Part shown: positions 1-6,440 of the stretch, one piece after another
Numbering within the stretch: the stretch's first letter is position 1
Layout: each line of letters begins with the position of its first letter
NCBI GenBank assembly: GCA_900770295.1
Contig: CAAGJQ010000080.1
Coordinates: 1-8,571, forward strand
Reading direction: 5' to 3'
From: an uncultured Oscillibacter sp.
GTDB lineage: Bacteria; Bacillota; Clostridia; Oscillospirales; Oscillospiraceae
DNA length: 8,571 bases
Translations under genes and position numbers: made by a program
The notes under the pieces: generated by a model
Database searches by the model: none
Seen by the model: only the letters and a program-made list of their open reading frames with translations
What the model was told of the DNA's origin: nothing

Positions 1-389
1 CAGATGGTGTCAAACAACACCACCGTCTCATGGAACACCGTGGGGAATTGCTTTTTCATCCCCACCGGGCTGCACCCGCCGTGGACATAGCCGGTCAGGG
101 GCAGCAGCTCCTTTTGGGGCAGCATGGCGATGGACTTCTCCCCCACCGCCTTGGCGGCTTTTTTCAAATCCAGATTTTCCGCCACGGGGATGTCGAATAC
201 ATAGTGTTCCCCGCTGGCGCCCTTTGTCACCAGCGTTTTGAACACCTGCTCCACATCCTGCCCCAGATAGCCCGCCACGCTGACGCCGTCGATAGGGCCG
301 TCCGCCGGGTAGGTGTGTGACGTGTAGGGGATGCTCTTTTGCTCCAGCACCCGCATCACATTGGTCTTTTCCTCTTTTTTCTTTGCCAT
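1..389 (-). CDS. ybaK: YbaK/EbsC-family aminoacyl-tRNA deacylase (3' end cut by the window)
   Basis: Reading the minus strand from the ATG at 389 gives 129 codons that stay open to base 1. The family is usually about 155-160 residues, so roughly 30 C-terminal residues lie outside the window. The family hydrolyses misacylated tRNA, classically Cys-tRNA(Pro), in the cytoplasm. Visible marks are FKTLV at residues 50-54, whose Lys51 should match the catalytic Lys46 of Haemophilus YbaK, the segment DIPVAENLDLKKAAKAVGEK, and the family signature GGCSPVGMKK near the end. The ribosome binding site AGGTGAG (394-400) overlaps the stop codon of the EamA gene, leaving a 5-nt gap, so it is probably the last or a late gene of the uvrB operon. 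Exact tRNA specificity cannot be read from the sequence; bacterial paralogues of this fold edit different tRNAs. Confidence 0.9.
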   Translation of the reverse strand, partial: MAKKKEEKTNVMRVLEQKSIPYTSHTYPADGPIDGVSVAGYLGQDVEQVFKTLVTKGASGEHYVFDIPVAENLDLKKAAKAVGEKSIAMLPQKELLPLTGYVHGGCSPVGMKKQFPTVFHETVVLFDTI

Positions 390-394
390 TGTTC

Positions 395-1270
395 TCACCT
401 CAAGATCGCCACGCCCGCCAGCACGCACAGGATGCCCGCGGCAGTGGCCGCGCCCATGGGCTCGCCGAAGACAATGATGCCCGTCAGGGCGGCTACCACA
501 GGTTCCAGGCTGGCCATGATGGACGCCTTTCCCGGCTCCACCCGACTCAAGCCTTTCGTATAAAGAATATAGGGCAGCACGGTGGAAAACACCACCAGTC
601 CCGCTGCCGTCAGCCACAGCTCCGGCTTTGCCAGCGCCGGGCCGAGGGTCTTGGAGCCGGGTATCAGCAGCAGCGACGCAGGCCCCGCGAACAGAAAGGT
701 CCAGACCGTCACGGTCATGGAGTCGTAGTGGGCCAGCGCGTAGCGGCCGAAGATGCTGTACAGCGCGTAGAAGAAGCCGGCGCCCAGCCCCAGCAGGATG
801 CCCGCCGCTGTCACCGTCAGGCCGCCGGAGAACACCCCGCACACCAGCGCGCAGCCCACCAGCGTTAGCAGCAGGGCCAGCAGCTTTCGCCTTGTCACCG
901 GCTCCCTCCACAAAACGGCGGACAAAACCACCACGAAGGAGGGTGCCGTATACAGCAGGATGGACGCCACCGCCAGTGAACAGAGCTTCTGGCAGGAAAA
1001 ATAGCACACGGTGAACAGTAACACGCTGATCACGCCGGTGCCGGCGAAGTATTTCAGGTGCTCCCGCCGCACGCGGAACACGGAGCGGTCCTTGATGGCG
1101 AAGATAGCCGCCAGCAGCACCATGCCGCCGAAGTTCCGCACTACCACGATGTCCGTGGGAGAAAGGCCGTCCGCCATCAGGCGGCGGTTCCACAAGCCGA
1201 TGATGCCCCACAGGGCGGCAGCCAGCAGGATAGAAACTCCCGCCGGCGCTTTTTGGGATGTCTCAGTCAC
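395..1270 (-). CDS. EamA/DMT-family transporter
   Basis: A 291-residue, very hydrophobic protein with the usual length and layout of the drug/metabolite transporter superfamily: two EamA repeats (about residues 12-140 and 152-290), each of about five helices, ten in total. The second repeat ends with the typical stretch GLSRVEPGKASIMASLEPVV followed by a GEP turn (IIVFGEPMG) and a last helix. Such proteins sit in the cytoplasmic membrane and usually export or import small metabolites or amino acids; the substrate cannot be predicted here. The start is a GTG at 1268-1270 that overlaps the end of the YjbR-like gene by 8 nt. An AGAGAG sequence about 10 nt upstream is a modest ribosome binding site, so translation is probably coupled to the gene before it. 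It has no promoter of its own that I can see and should be transcribed with uvrB. Confidence 0.9.
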   Translation of the reverse strand: MTETSQKAPAGVSILLAAALWGIIGLWNRRLMADGLSPTDIVVVRNFGGMVLLAAIFAIKDRSVFRVRREHLKYFAGTGVISVLLFTVCYFSCQKLCSLAVASILLYTAPSFVVVLSAVLWREPVTRRKLLALLLTLVGCALVCGVFSGGLTVTAAGILLGLGAGFFYALYSIFGRYALAHYDSMTVTVWTFLFAGPASLLLIPGSKTLGPALAKPELWLTAAGLVVFSTVLPYILYTKGLSRVEPGKASIMASLEPVVAALTGIIVFGEPMGAATAAGILCVLAGVAILR

Positions 1271-1643
1271 AGTCTTTGATCTCTCTTTGCACGTATTTGG
1301 GCAGCTTTTCCAGCACCAGCCGGTGGGAATCGGCGCACAACTGGCGCAGCAGGTCCTCCGGCAGCTCCCCGTCTAAAAAGCAGGCGATCCATGTGCGCTT
1401 ATCGCAGTAAAAGCCCGGCAGAATATCCGGGTAGGACGCCCGCAGCAGCTCCGACCGGGCAGGGTCACATTTCAGGTTCACAAGGTCGTGTCCGCCGTAG
1501 GTCTTGTGCTCCGGTCCGGGGGAGCAGACGGCGGCGAACAGCTTGCCCCGGAGCAGATAGCGGAACCAGCCCCACTCGGGCTTGTAGTCCTTCTCCACTC
1601 CCGGGAGGGAGAGGAGGTATTCGTCCAGCCATTCGTAACGCAT
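1263..1643 (-). CDS. MmcQ/YjbR-family protein (CyaY-like fold)
   Basis: A 126-residue soluble protein of the MmcQ/YjbR family, which adopts a frataxin/CyaY-like alpha-beta fold and is often annotated as DNA-binding. Its biochemical role is not firmly established. The family pattern is clear: an N-terminal helix with W-D-Y-L and a PGVEKDYKPEWGWFRYLLRGKLFA strand region (only its key positions matter: PGVE near 14-17 and the FRYLLRGKLFA strand), then LVNLKCDP (around 54-61), YPDILPGFYCDKRTW (around 70-84), and a C-terminal helix ending LVLEKLPKYV. The ATG at 1643 shares one base with the uvrB stop codon (TAATG), and GGGGAG just upstream provides a ribosome binding site, so the gene is translationally coupled to uvrB. 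This placement directly behind uvrB on an SOS-type promoter suggests, but does not show, a role in the damage response. Confidence 0.85.
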   Translation of the reverse strand: MRYEWLDEYLLSLPGVEKDYKPEWGWFRYLLRGKLFAAVCSPGPEHKTYGGHDLVNLKCDPARSELLRASYPDILPGFYCDKRTWIACFLDGELPEDLLRQLCADSHRLVLEKLPKYVQREIKDCD

Positions 1644-3613
1644 TACTTCTCCCCTCTCAATTCAATGATGCGGTCACGCAGCACCGCCGCGTACTCGAAC
1701 TCCAGCATCTTGGACGCTTCTTTCATTTCCTTCTCCAGCTTGGCGATCTCGGCGGAGCGCTCCTGCTCATTCAGCTTGCGCTTCTTGCGGCCCCGGATGG
1801 TATCCTCCTCCGCCGTCTGGGAAATTTCCAGCACCTCCCGGACGCCCTTGATGATGGTCTTGGGCACGATGCCGTGCTCCTTGTTGAAGTTGTCCTGAAT
1901 CGTGCGGCGGCGCTCCGTCTCATCGATGGCCGCCCGCATGGAGGGGGTGATCTCGTCGGCGTACATGATCACCAGGCCCTCGGCGTTCCGGGCGGCGCGG
2001 CCGATGGTCTGGATCAGGGACGTCTCGCTGCGGAGGAAGCCCTCCTTATCCGCGTCCAGGATGGCCACCAGCGACACCTCCGGCAGGTCCAGGCCCTCCC
2101 GCAGGAGGTTGATGCCCACCAGCACGTCGAACTCGCCCAGGCGCAGGTCCCGGATGATCTCCATCCGCTCGATGGTCTGGACATCGGAGTGCATGTACCG
2201 CACCCGGATGCCCGCGTTTTTGAAGAACTCCGTCAGGTCCTCCGCCATCTTCTTGGTCAGGGTGGTCACCAGCACCCGCTCGTTCTTCGCGGCACGGGCG
2301 CGAATCTCGTCCATCAGATCGTCGATCTGGCCGGTGACGGGCCGGACCTCCACTCTCGGGTCCAGCAGGCCCGTGGGGCGGATGACCTGCTCCACCACCT
2401 GGTCCGCCCGCTCCCGCTCGTAGGGGCCGGGGGTGGCGGAGACGAAGATGGCCTGGCCGATGCGCTCCTCGAATTCCTCAAATTTCAGGGGGCGGTTATC
2501 GTAGGCGCAGGGCAGGCGGAAGCCGTATTTCACCAGGCTGTCCTTCCGGGCGTGGTCGCCGTTGTACATGGCCCGCACCTGGGGCAGCGTCACGTGGCTC
2601 TCGTCCACGAACAGCACGAAATCGTCGGGGAAGAAGTCCAGCAGGGTCATGGGGGCGGACCCGGCGGGGCGGTCGGAGATGATGCGGGAGTAGTTCTCGA
2701 TGCCGGAGCAGTAGCCCAGCTCCGCCATCATCTCCATGTCGTATTCCGTCCGCTGGCGGATGCGCTGGGCCTCCACCAGCTGGTCGTTGTCCGTAAAAAC
2801 CTTGACCTGCTCCTCCATCTCCTTCCGGATCTCGGCGATGGCCCTGTCCATCTTGTCCTTGGTGGTGACGTAGTGGCTGGCGGGGTAGATGGCGATGTGG
2901 TTCAGCACCCGGTTCACGGCGCCGGTCAGGGGATGGAACTCGGAGATGCGGTCGATCTCGTCCCCGAAGAACTCCACCCGGATGGCCCTGTCCTTGTAGT
3001 AGGCGGGATAAATTTCCACGGTATCGCCCCGGACCCGGAACATGTTCCGCTCAAAGGCGATGTCGTTGCGCTCGTAGCGGTTCTCCACCAGGCGGCGCAG
3101 CAGCTCGTCCCGGTCCCACTCCGCCCCCACCCGGAGGGAGATCACCATCTTGGCGAAGTCGTCCGGCTCGCCCAGGCCGTAGATGCAGGAGACGGAGGAC
3201 ACCACGATGACGTCCCGCCGCTCCAGCAGGGCGCAGGTGGCGGACAGCCGCAGGCGGTCGATCTCGTCGTTGGTGGAGGCGTCCTTGGCGATATAGGTGT
3301 CGGTGTGGGGGATATAGGCCTCGGGCTGGTAGTAGTCGTAATAACTAACAAAGTATTCCACGGCGTTGTTGGGGAAAAACTCCTTGAACTCCGCGCACAG
3401 CTGGGCCGCCAGGGTCTTGTTGTGGGCCAGCACCAGGGTGGGGCGCTGGATCTTCTCGATGACCTTGGCCATGGTAAAGGTCTTGCCGGAGCCGGTGACG
3501 CCCAGCAGCACCTGCTCCTTCAGTCCGTTCTCGATGCCCTCCGCCAGAGCGGCGATAGCCTCGGGCTGGTCGCCACTAGGCTGGTATTCAGAAACGACTT
3601 CAAATTTCGGCAT
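1643..3613 (-). CDS. uvrB: Excinuclease ABC subunit B (UvrB)
   Basis: A full-length 656-residue UvrB, the damage-verification helicase of nucleotide excision repair. UvrA loads it on damaged DNA, and it then recruits UvrC for incision. In order: Walker A GVTGSGKT at 38-45; the DNA-probing beta-hairpin around 91-115 (YYDYYQPEAYIPHTDTY); the UvrA-interacting domain 2 roughly 150-250; Walker B/DEAD-like motif DESH at 337-340; helicase motifs V and VI in the C-terminal RecA domain, including GINLLREGLDLPEVSLV and QTIGRAARN; and a C-terminal UVR coiled-coil motif (about 617-652) that binds UvrC. The start at 3613 has GGAGGAG 6-8 nt upstream. A promoter with an overlapping LexA box lies at 3665-3704. 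Unlike the Bacillus arrangement, uvrA does not follow; the next genes are YjbR-like, EamA and YbaK. Confidence 0.98.
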   Translation of the reverse strand: MPKFEVVSEYQPSGDQPEAIAALAEGIENGLKEQVLLGVTGSGKTFTMAKVIEKIQRPTLVLAHNKTLAAQLCAEFKEFFPNNAVEYFVSYYDYYQPEAYIPHTDTYIAKDASTNDEIDRLRLSATCALLERRDVIVVSSVSCIYGLGEPDDFAKMVISLRVGAEWDRDELLRRLVENRYERNDIAFERNMFRVRGDTVEIYPAYYKDRAIRVEFFGDEIDRISEFHPLTGAVNRVLNHIAIYPASHYVTTKDKMDRAIAEIRKEMEEQVKVFTDNDQLVEAQRIRQRTEYDMEMMAELGYCSGIENYSRIISDRPAGSAPMTLLDFFPDDFVLFVDESHVTLPQVRAMYNGDHARKDSLVKYGFRLPCAYDNRPLKFEEFEERIGQAIFVSATPGPYERERADQVVEQVIRPTGLLDPRVEVRPVTGQIDDLMDEIRARAAKNERVLVTTLTKKMAEDLTEFFKNAGIRVRYMHSDVQTIERMEIIRDLRLGEFDVLVGINLLREGLDLPEVSLVAILDADKEGFLRSETSLIQTIGRAARNAEGLVIMYADEITPSMRAAIDETERRRTIQDNFNKEHGIVPKTIIKGVREVLEISQTAEEDTIRGRKKRKLNEQERSAEIAKLEKEMKEASKMLEFEYAAVLRDRIIELRGEK

Positions 3614-3664
3614 ATCGCTCCTCCAACAGGTCGTTTTGAAAGGACAGGAATCACTCTCCCGCCC

Positions 3665-3693
3665 ATTCTATCACAGCAGCAGGCAAATAGCAA
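3665..3693 (-). promoter_or_regulatory. uvrB operon promoter (sigma-A type, extended -10)
   Basis: On the minus strand TTGCTA (3688-3693, 4/6 match to the -35) is followed after exactly 17 bp by TAGAAT (3665-3670, 5/6 match to the -10). A TG one base before the -10 (TGATAGAAT) makes it an extended -10. Transcription would begin near 3658, giving a leader of about 45 nt before the uvrB ATG. The -35 hexamer is overlapped by the LexA box. No terminator is visible between radC and this promoter, so read-through from radC is also possible. Confidence 0.75.
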
Positions 3694-3704
3694 ACATTCG
3701 TTCT
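3691..3704 (-). promoter_or_regulatory. LexA (SOS) operator
   Basis: The minus-strand sequence AGAACGAATGTTTG fits the Gram-positive LexA/DinR operator pattern GAAC-N4-GTTY (Bacillus consensus CGAACRNRYGTTYC), with one full half-site GAAC and a partner GTTT. It covers the -35 hexamer of the uvrB promoter, the position where LexA binding would block RNA polymerase. uvrB is a classic SOS gene in Firmicutes, so position, sequence and neighbour agree. Confidence 0.8.
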
Positions 3705-3723
3705 ATTTTTCGTGCTGTTCGTT

Positions 3724-4398
3724 TCATTCCAGATATCCGGAATCCGCCATGGAGACAAAATCCCCGTCAGCCACGATGATATGGTCGGCCAGCTCCACGC
3801 CGATGGTCCGCAGGGCATCTCTCGCCCGCGTTGTGGTGGCGTAGTCGTCCGTGGAGGGCAGGGCGATCCCGCTGGGATGGTTATGGGCCAGGATCACGGC
3901 GCTGGCGGAGGTCAAAATGGCGTTTTCCACAACTCTGCGGATATTCAGCTCCGCGTTGCTCACGCCGCCCTCCCCCAGGCGCTTGCAGGCCAGCAGCCGC
4001 CCCTTGCGGTCCAGGCACAGCTGGTAGATCACCTCATTCTTTTCATCCGCGAAGCACTCCAGCAGATAGGCACCCGCCTTTTCCGCGGAGTTGAGGACGG
4101 TCTCCTGGGCCGCGTCCGCCAGCCGGGCCTTGCGGTACAGCTGGGAGACCAGCTTTAAAAGGATCGCCGCGCTCTCTCCGATGCCCTCCACCTTCTGCAG
4201 GTCCTCCACCGGCGCGGACAGCACGGCCCGCAGCGACCCGTACCGCTCCATCAGGGCGTGGGCGATGGGGTTCGTGTCCCGCCGGGGGATGGCGTAATAG
4301 AGCAGCAGCTCCAGGGCCTCATGGTCCGCGAAGGGCTCCAGTCCGCCCTTCAAAAAGCGCTGCCGCATCTTTTCCCGATGTCCGTCATGGATCCCCAT
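3724..4398 (-). CDS. radC: RadC-family JAB/MPN-domain protein
   Basis: A 224-residue RadC-family protein from the ATG at 4398. The N-terminal part carries the family opening HDGHREKMRQRF and a helix-hairpin-helix-like segment LQKVEGIGESAA (67-78). The C-terminal JAB/MPN domain has a complete JAMM-type metal site: Glu122, then His172-x-His174, Ser182 and Asp185 (HNHPSG followed by S-T-D-D). The family is widespread, but the old link with DNA repair is weak and the molecular function is unsettled. An in-frame ATG at 4437 would add 13 residues (MDTWGDQPQGGSR). I prefer 4398 because it has a strong AGGGAGGGAG ribosome binding site and a leader of about 50 nt, whereas the 4437 ATG has only weak GGTAAAA and would sit about 11 nt from the predicted transcription start. 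It is in the same direction as uvrB, with 110 bp between them. Confidence 0.9.
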   Translation of the reverse strand: MGIHDGHREKMRQRFLKGGLEPFADHEALELLLYYAIPRRDTNPIAHALMERYGSLRAVLSAPVEDLQKVEGIGESAAILLKLVSQLYRKARLADAAQETVLNSAEKAGAYLLECFADEKNEVIYQLCLDRKGRLLACKRLGEGGVSNAELNIRRVVENAILTSASAVILAHNHPSGIALPSTDDYATTTRARDALRTIGVELADHIIVADGDFVSMADSGYLE

Positions 4399-4402
4399 CC
4401 GG

Positions 4403-4412
4403 CTCCCTCCCT
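4403..4412 (-). promoter_or_regulatory. Ribosome binding site deciding the radC start
   Basis: AGGGAGGGAG on the minus strand lies 4-7 nt before the ATG at 4398. The alternative ATG at 4437 has no comparable site, so this supports the shorter 224-residue protein. Confidence 0.65.
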
Positions 4413-4454
4413 GTGGCTGATCTCCCCAAGTGTCCATTTTTACCAGAATATCAT

Positions 4455-4483
4455 ATTATACCACGGTATCACGGTATCCACAA
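4455..4483 (-). promoter_or_regulatory. radC promoter with overlapping repeats
   Basis: On the minus strand TATAAT (4455-4460, perfect -10) is preceded after 17 bp by TTGTGG (4478-4483, 3/6 match to the -35). The 17-bp spacer holds a tandem copy of GATACCGT (4463-4470 and 4471-4478). A perfect inverted repeat ATACC-GT-GGTAT (4458-4469) runs into the -10. The repeats look like a possible repressor or activator site, but I cannot name a regulator. Confidence 0.65.
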
Positions 4484-4530
4484 GCCATTTTGCCCTTGTA
4501 AAATTCTCATGAGGTTTCCGTCCCCGTGGG

Positions 4531-4559
4531 TTGACAGCACTGTATTTTTGACATAATAT
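4531..4559 (+). promoter_or_regulatory. mgtE / M-box promoter
   Basis: A perfect TTGACA (4531-4536) is followed after 17 bp by TAATAT (4554-4559, 4/6 match to TATAAT), which puts the transcription start near 4566, just before the M-box. A second TTGACA at 4548-4553 has a weaker partner CAAAAT at 4572-4577 (18-bp spacing) and is a less likely alternative. Confidence 0.7.
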
Positions 4560-4583
4560 AAACAAAGAGATCAAAATATGGAA

Positions 4584-4738
4584 CTTAGTCCGGTAGGTAA
4601 GGCTACCACAGGGATATGGATCGCTGCCGCGGAGTGATGGAGACATCATGAGAGGGTTTGAACAGGCGATATCGAACACGAAGGTATCATCTAACGCGAT
4701 TTCACCGCCTTGTGAAGCTAAAGCTTGAACGGTTGCGG
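4584..4738 (+). ncRNA. M-box (ykoK-type) magnesium riboswitch aptamer
   Basis: The leader carries the conserved M-box blocks in the right order. These are GGTAGGTAAGGCTACC (4592-4607, matching the GUUAGGUGAGGCUCCU element of Bacillus M-boxes), GGATATGGATCGCTGCC (4612-4628, matching AUGGAGAUACGCUGCUGCC), GGAGACATCATGAGAGGG and GAACAG (4639-4664), GATATCGAACACGAAGGTATC (its pairing arms GATATC/GGTATC at 4668-4688), and GCTAAAGCTTGAACGG (4717-4732, matching GUGCUAAAGCUCUACGAUU). A closing P1 helix can be drawn between 4586-4592 and 4730-4735 with one bulge. M-boxes bind Mg2+ and switch off magnesium transporter genes when Mg2+ is plentiful. The gene downstream is mgtE and an intrinsic terminator follows, which fits a transcription-attenuation OFF switch. 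Confidence 0.88.
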
Positions 4739-4779
4739 AAAGCCGCCTCCAAAGGGGCGGGTCTCCGGGGCATAGGATT

Positions 4780-4821
4780 CTCCAGTCGTACCGGATGGAA
4801 CGGCTGGGGTCTTTTTATTTT
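4780..4821 (+). terminator. Intrinsic terminator of the M-box expression platform
   Basis: CTCCAGTCGT (4780-4789) pairs with ACGGCTGGGG (4800-4809) in a 10-bp stem that includes two U-G pairs. The loop is 10 nt and itself contains CC/GG. A T-rich run (TTTTTATTTT, 4812-4821) follows. It stands between the aptamer and the mgtE ribosome binding site, so it should stop transcription before mgtE when formed. Segment 4730-4738 can alternatively pair with 4786-4793 and break this stem (antiterminator). Confidence 0.8.
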
Positions 4822-4846
4822 GGTTTTTGCCCTTTGAATTTGCAGG

Positions 4847-4854
4847 AAGGAGGT
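4847..4854 (+). promoter_or_regulatory. Ribosome binding site deciding the mgtE start
   Basis: AAGGAGGT, a nearly perfect anti-16S match, lies 8 nt before the GTG at 4863. It excludes the upstream in-frame TTG at 4827, which would place the ribosome binding site inside the coding region. Confidence 0.85.
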
Positions 4855-4862
4855 CACACGTC

Positions 4863-6245
4863 GTGTTTGATTTGGAAAGCGACCATGCGGAACTGTTGGA
4901 AAAAATAGAGGATCTGATCACCCGAAAACACTACGCGGAGCTGCGTGACCTTCTTCTCCCCATGGAGGCCGCGGATATCGCCGCTTTGTGCGGCGATCTG
5001 GACGAGCGGGTCCCCCTGATGTTCCGCCTGCTGCCGAAGGAGCTGGCGGCGGAGGTCTTTGTGGAGCTGGATTCCGACGAGCAGGAGGTCCTGATCCAGA
5101 GCTTTTCCAACACCGAGCTGAAGGAAGTTCTGGACGAGCTCTACCTGGATGACACCGTCGACATCGTGGAGGAGATGCCGGCCAACGTGGTCAAGCGCAT
5201 TTTAAAGCACTCCGATCCGGAGATGCGCAAGAGCATCAACGAGATCCTGAAATACCCCGACGACTCCACCGGCAGCGTCATGACCACCGAGTTCGTGGAC
5301 CTGAAGGAGAACATGACGGTGGAGGACGCCTTCAAGCGCATCCGCCGCACCGGCCCCGACAAGGAGACCATCAACCTCTGCTACGTCATTGACGAGGGCC
5401 GCCACCTGATCGGCCTGCTGTCCATCCGGACGCTGCTGCTGTCGGACGAGGACGACATCATCGGCGACATCATGGAGCGGAACGTCATCTCCGTCCAGAC
5501 CCTGGACGACCAGGAGACCACCGCCCGGGCCCTGAGCAAATACGACTTCCTGGCCCTGCCGGTGGTGGACACGGAAAACCGTCTGGTGGGCATCGTCACC
5601 GTCGACGACGCCATGGACGTTCTGCAGGAAGAGGTCACCGAGGACTTTGAGAAGATGGCCGCTATCCTGCCCTCGGACAAGCCCTACCTGAAGACCGGCG
5701 TATTCGAGACCTGGAAGGCCCGCACCCCCTGGCTGATGGTGCTGATGCTGTCCGCCACCTTCACCGGCATCATCCTGACCCACTTCGAGGACGCCCTCAT
5801 GTCCTGCGCCATCCTGACCTCCTTCGTGCCCATGCTCTCCGGTACCGGCGGCAACAGCGGCACCCAGGCCTCCACGGCCATCATCCGCGCCCTGTCTCTG
5901 GGCGAGGTCCGCTTTTCCGATCTGGTCCGGGTCCTGTGGAAGGAGTTCCGGGTGTCCATCTGCTGCGGCACCTGCCTGGCCGCCGCCAACTTTGTGAAAA
6001 TGATGCTGGTGGACCGCTGGCTGATGCACAATCCCACGGTGACGCCCATGGTGGCCCTGGTGGTGTGCTGCACCCTGGTGGGCACGGTGGTATGCGCCAA
6101 GCTGGTGGGCTGCACGCTCCCCATCCTGGCGGAAAAGATCGGTTTTGACCCGGCGGTCATGGCCTCTCCCTTCATCTCCACCATTGTGGACTCCCTCTCC
6201 CTGCTGATCTACTTCCGGTTCGCCACCCTGCTGCTGGGTATCTGA
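4863..6245 (+). CDS. mgtE: Magnesium transporter MgtE
   Basis: A 460-residue MgtE-family Mg2+ channel/transporter of normal length, starting at a GTG. The N-terminal helical domain (about 1-130, rich in acidic residues) and two CBS domains (about 130-260) form the cytosolic Mg2+ sensor that closes the pore. A linking plug helix (around 265-285) leads into a membrane domain of five predicted helices (about 290-460). In the membrane part the family signature GGNSGTQAST begins at residue 329, and Asp443 in the last helix (STIVDSLSLLIYF) should match the pore Asp432 of Thermus thermophilus MgtE. The gene is monocistronic between the M-box terminator and its own 3' terminator. Expression is therefore likely to rise when Mg2+ is low, while the CBS sensor gates the finished protein. 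Confidence 0.96.
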   Translation: MFDLESDHAELLEKIEDLITRKHYAELRDLLLPMEAADIAALCGDLDERVPLMFRLLPKELAAEVFVELDSDEQEVLIQSFSNTELKEVLDELYLDDTVDIVEEMPANVVKRILKHSDPEMRKSINEILKYPDDSTGSVMTTEFVDLKENMTVEDAFKRIRRTGPDKETINLCYVIDEGRHLIGLLSIRTLLLSDEDDIIGDIMERNVISVQTLDDQETTARALSKYDFLALPVVDTENRLVGIVTVDDAMDVLQEEVTEDFEKMAAILPSDKPYLKTGVFETWKARTPWLMVLMLSATFTGIILTHFEDALMSCAILTSFVPMLSGTGGNSGTQASTAIIRALSLGEVRFSDLVRVLWKEFRVSICCGTCLAAANFVKMMLVDRWLMHNPTVTPMVALVVCCTLVGTVVCAKLVGCTLPILAEKIGFDPAVMASPFISTIVDSLSLLIYFRFATLLLGI

Positions 6246-6272
6246 CCGGGACTTCTCCAAAATCACTTTCCC

Positions 6273-6311
6273 CGCGCCGGCCCGGAGCCATTCCCGGCCG
6301 GTGCGTTTTTT
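6273..6311 (+). terminator. Intrinsic terminator after mgtE
   Basis: CGCGCCGGCC (6273-6282) pairs with GGCCGGTGCG (6296-6305), including one G-U pair. A C-C mismatch and two further G-C pairs follow, closing a 7-nt loop. Six T residues (6306-6311) follow directly. It sits 28 bp after the mgtE stop and separates mgtE from the next gene. Confidence 0.9.
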
Positions 6312-6356
6312 CTGCGATGGTCTATCTGACCTTATAATTTTTTCGCATATTGGCTC

Positions 6357-6385
6357 TTTTCACAGGGCCACAAACTGCTTACAAT
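6357..6385 (+). promoter_or_regulatory. Possible promoter of the ECF S-component gene
   Basis: TTTTCA (6357-6362, 4/6) and TACAAT (6380-6385, 5/6) are spaced by 17 bp, giving a transcription start near 6392 and a leader of about 50 nt. A lone TATAAT at 6333-6338 is a rival -10, but its -35 position (TTCTGC, in the tail of the mgtE terminator) is poor. If the first reading is right, the ATG at 6384 cannot be the translation start. Confidence 0.45.
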
Positions 6386-6422
6386 GAAAAAACCATGTAA
6401 AAAACAGGTAAATACCACGTTA

Positions 6423-6432
6423 AGAAAGAAGG
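6423..6432 (+). promoter_or_regulatory. Ribosome binding site deciding the ECF S-component start
   Basis: AGAAAGAAGG lies 8 nt before the ATG at 6441. The in-frame ATG at 6384 has no purine-rich site in the right place. Confidence 0.55.
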
Positions 6433-6440
6433 CTTTTCCC

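Noticed and set aside
3711..3723. Second LexA box near the radC stop (GAAC half-site at 3717-3720 on the minus strand)
   Set aside because: Only one half-site is present; the partner four bases on reads CGAA rather than GTTC/GTTT.
1391..3844. Very long open frame (over 800 codons) on the plus strand across the uvrB gene
   Set aside because: It is the antisense shadow of uvrB and its neighbours in GC-rich DNA. The translation is low-complexity, rich in His, Gln, Gly, Leu and Val with no domain, and there is no ribosome binding site or promoter.
4440..4679. Short minus-strand open frame across the M-box leader
   Set aside because: It lies over the riboswitch aptamer and the radC promoter, has no ribosome binding site and gives no recognisable protein.
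4743..4760. Hairpin CCGCCTC/GGGGCGG as a terminator
   Set aside because: The stem is strong but no T-run follows. The real terminator lies at 4780-4821; this hairpin is better read as part of the M-box expression platform.
5202..6266. Long minus-strand open frame opposite mgtE
   Set aside because: Antisense shadow of a GC-biased gene, with a His/Gly/Gln/Asp-rich composition and no recognisable motif, while the plus strand encodes a complete MgtE.
6384..6440. Possible preQ1-type riboswitch in the A-rich leader of the ECF S-component gene
   Set aside because: A-rich stretches (GTAAAAAACAGG) look superficially similar, but I could not find the required C-rich loop and pseudoknot pairing, and the protein is not clearly QueT.
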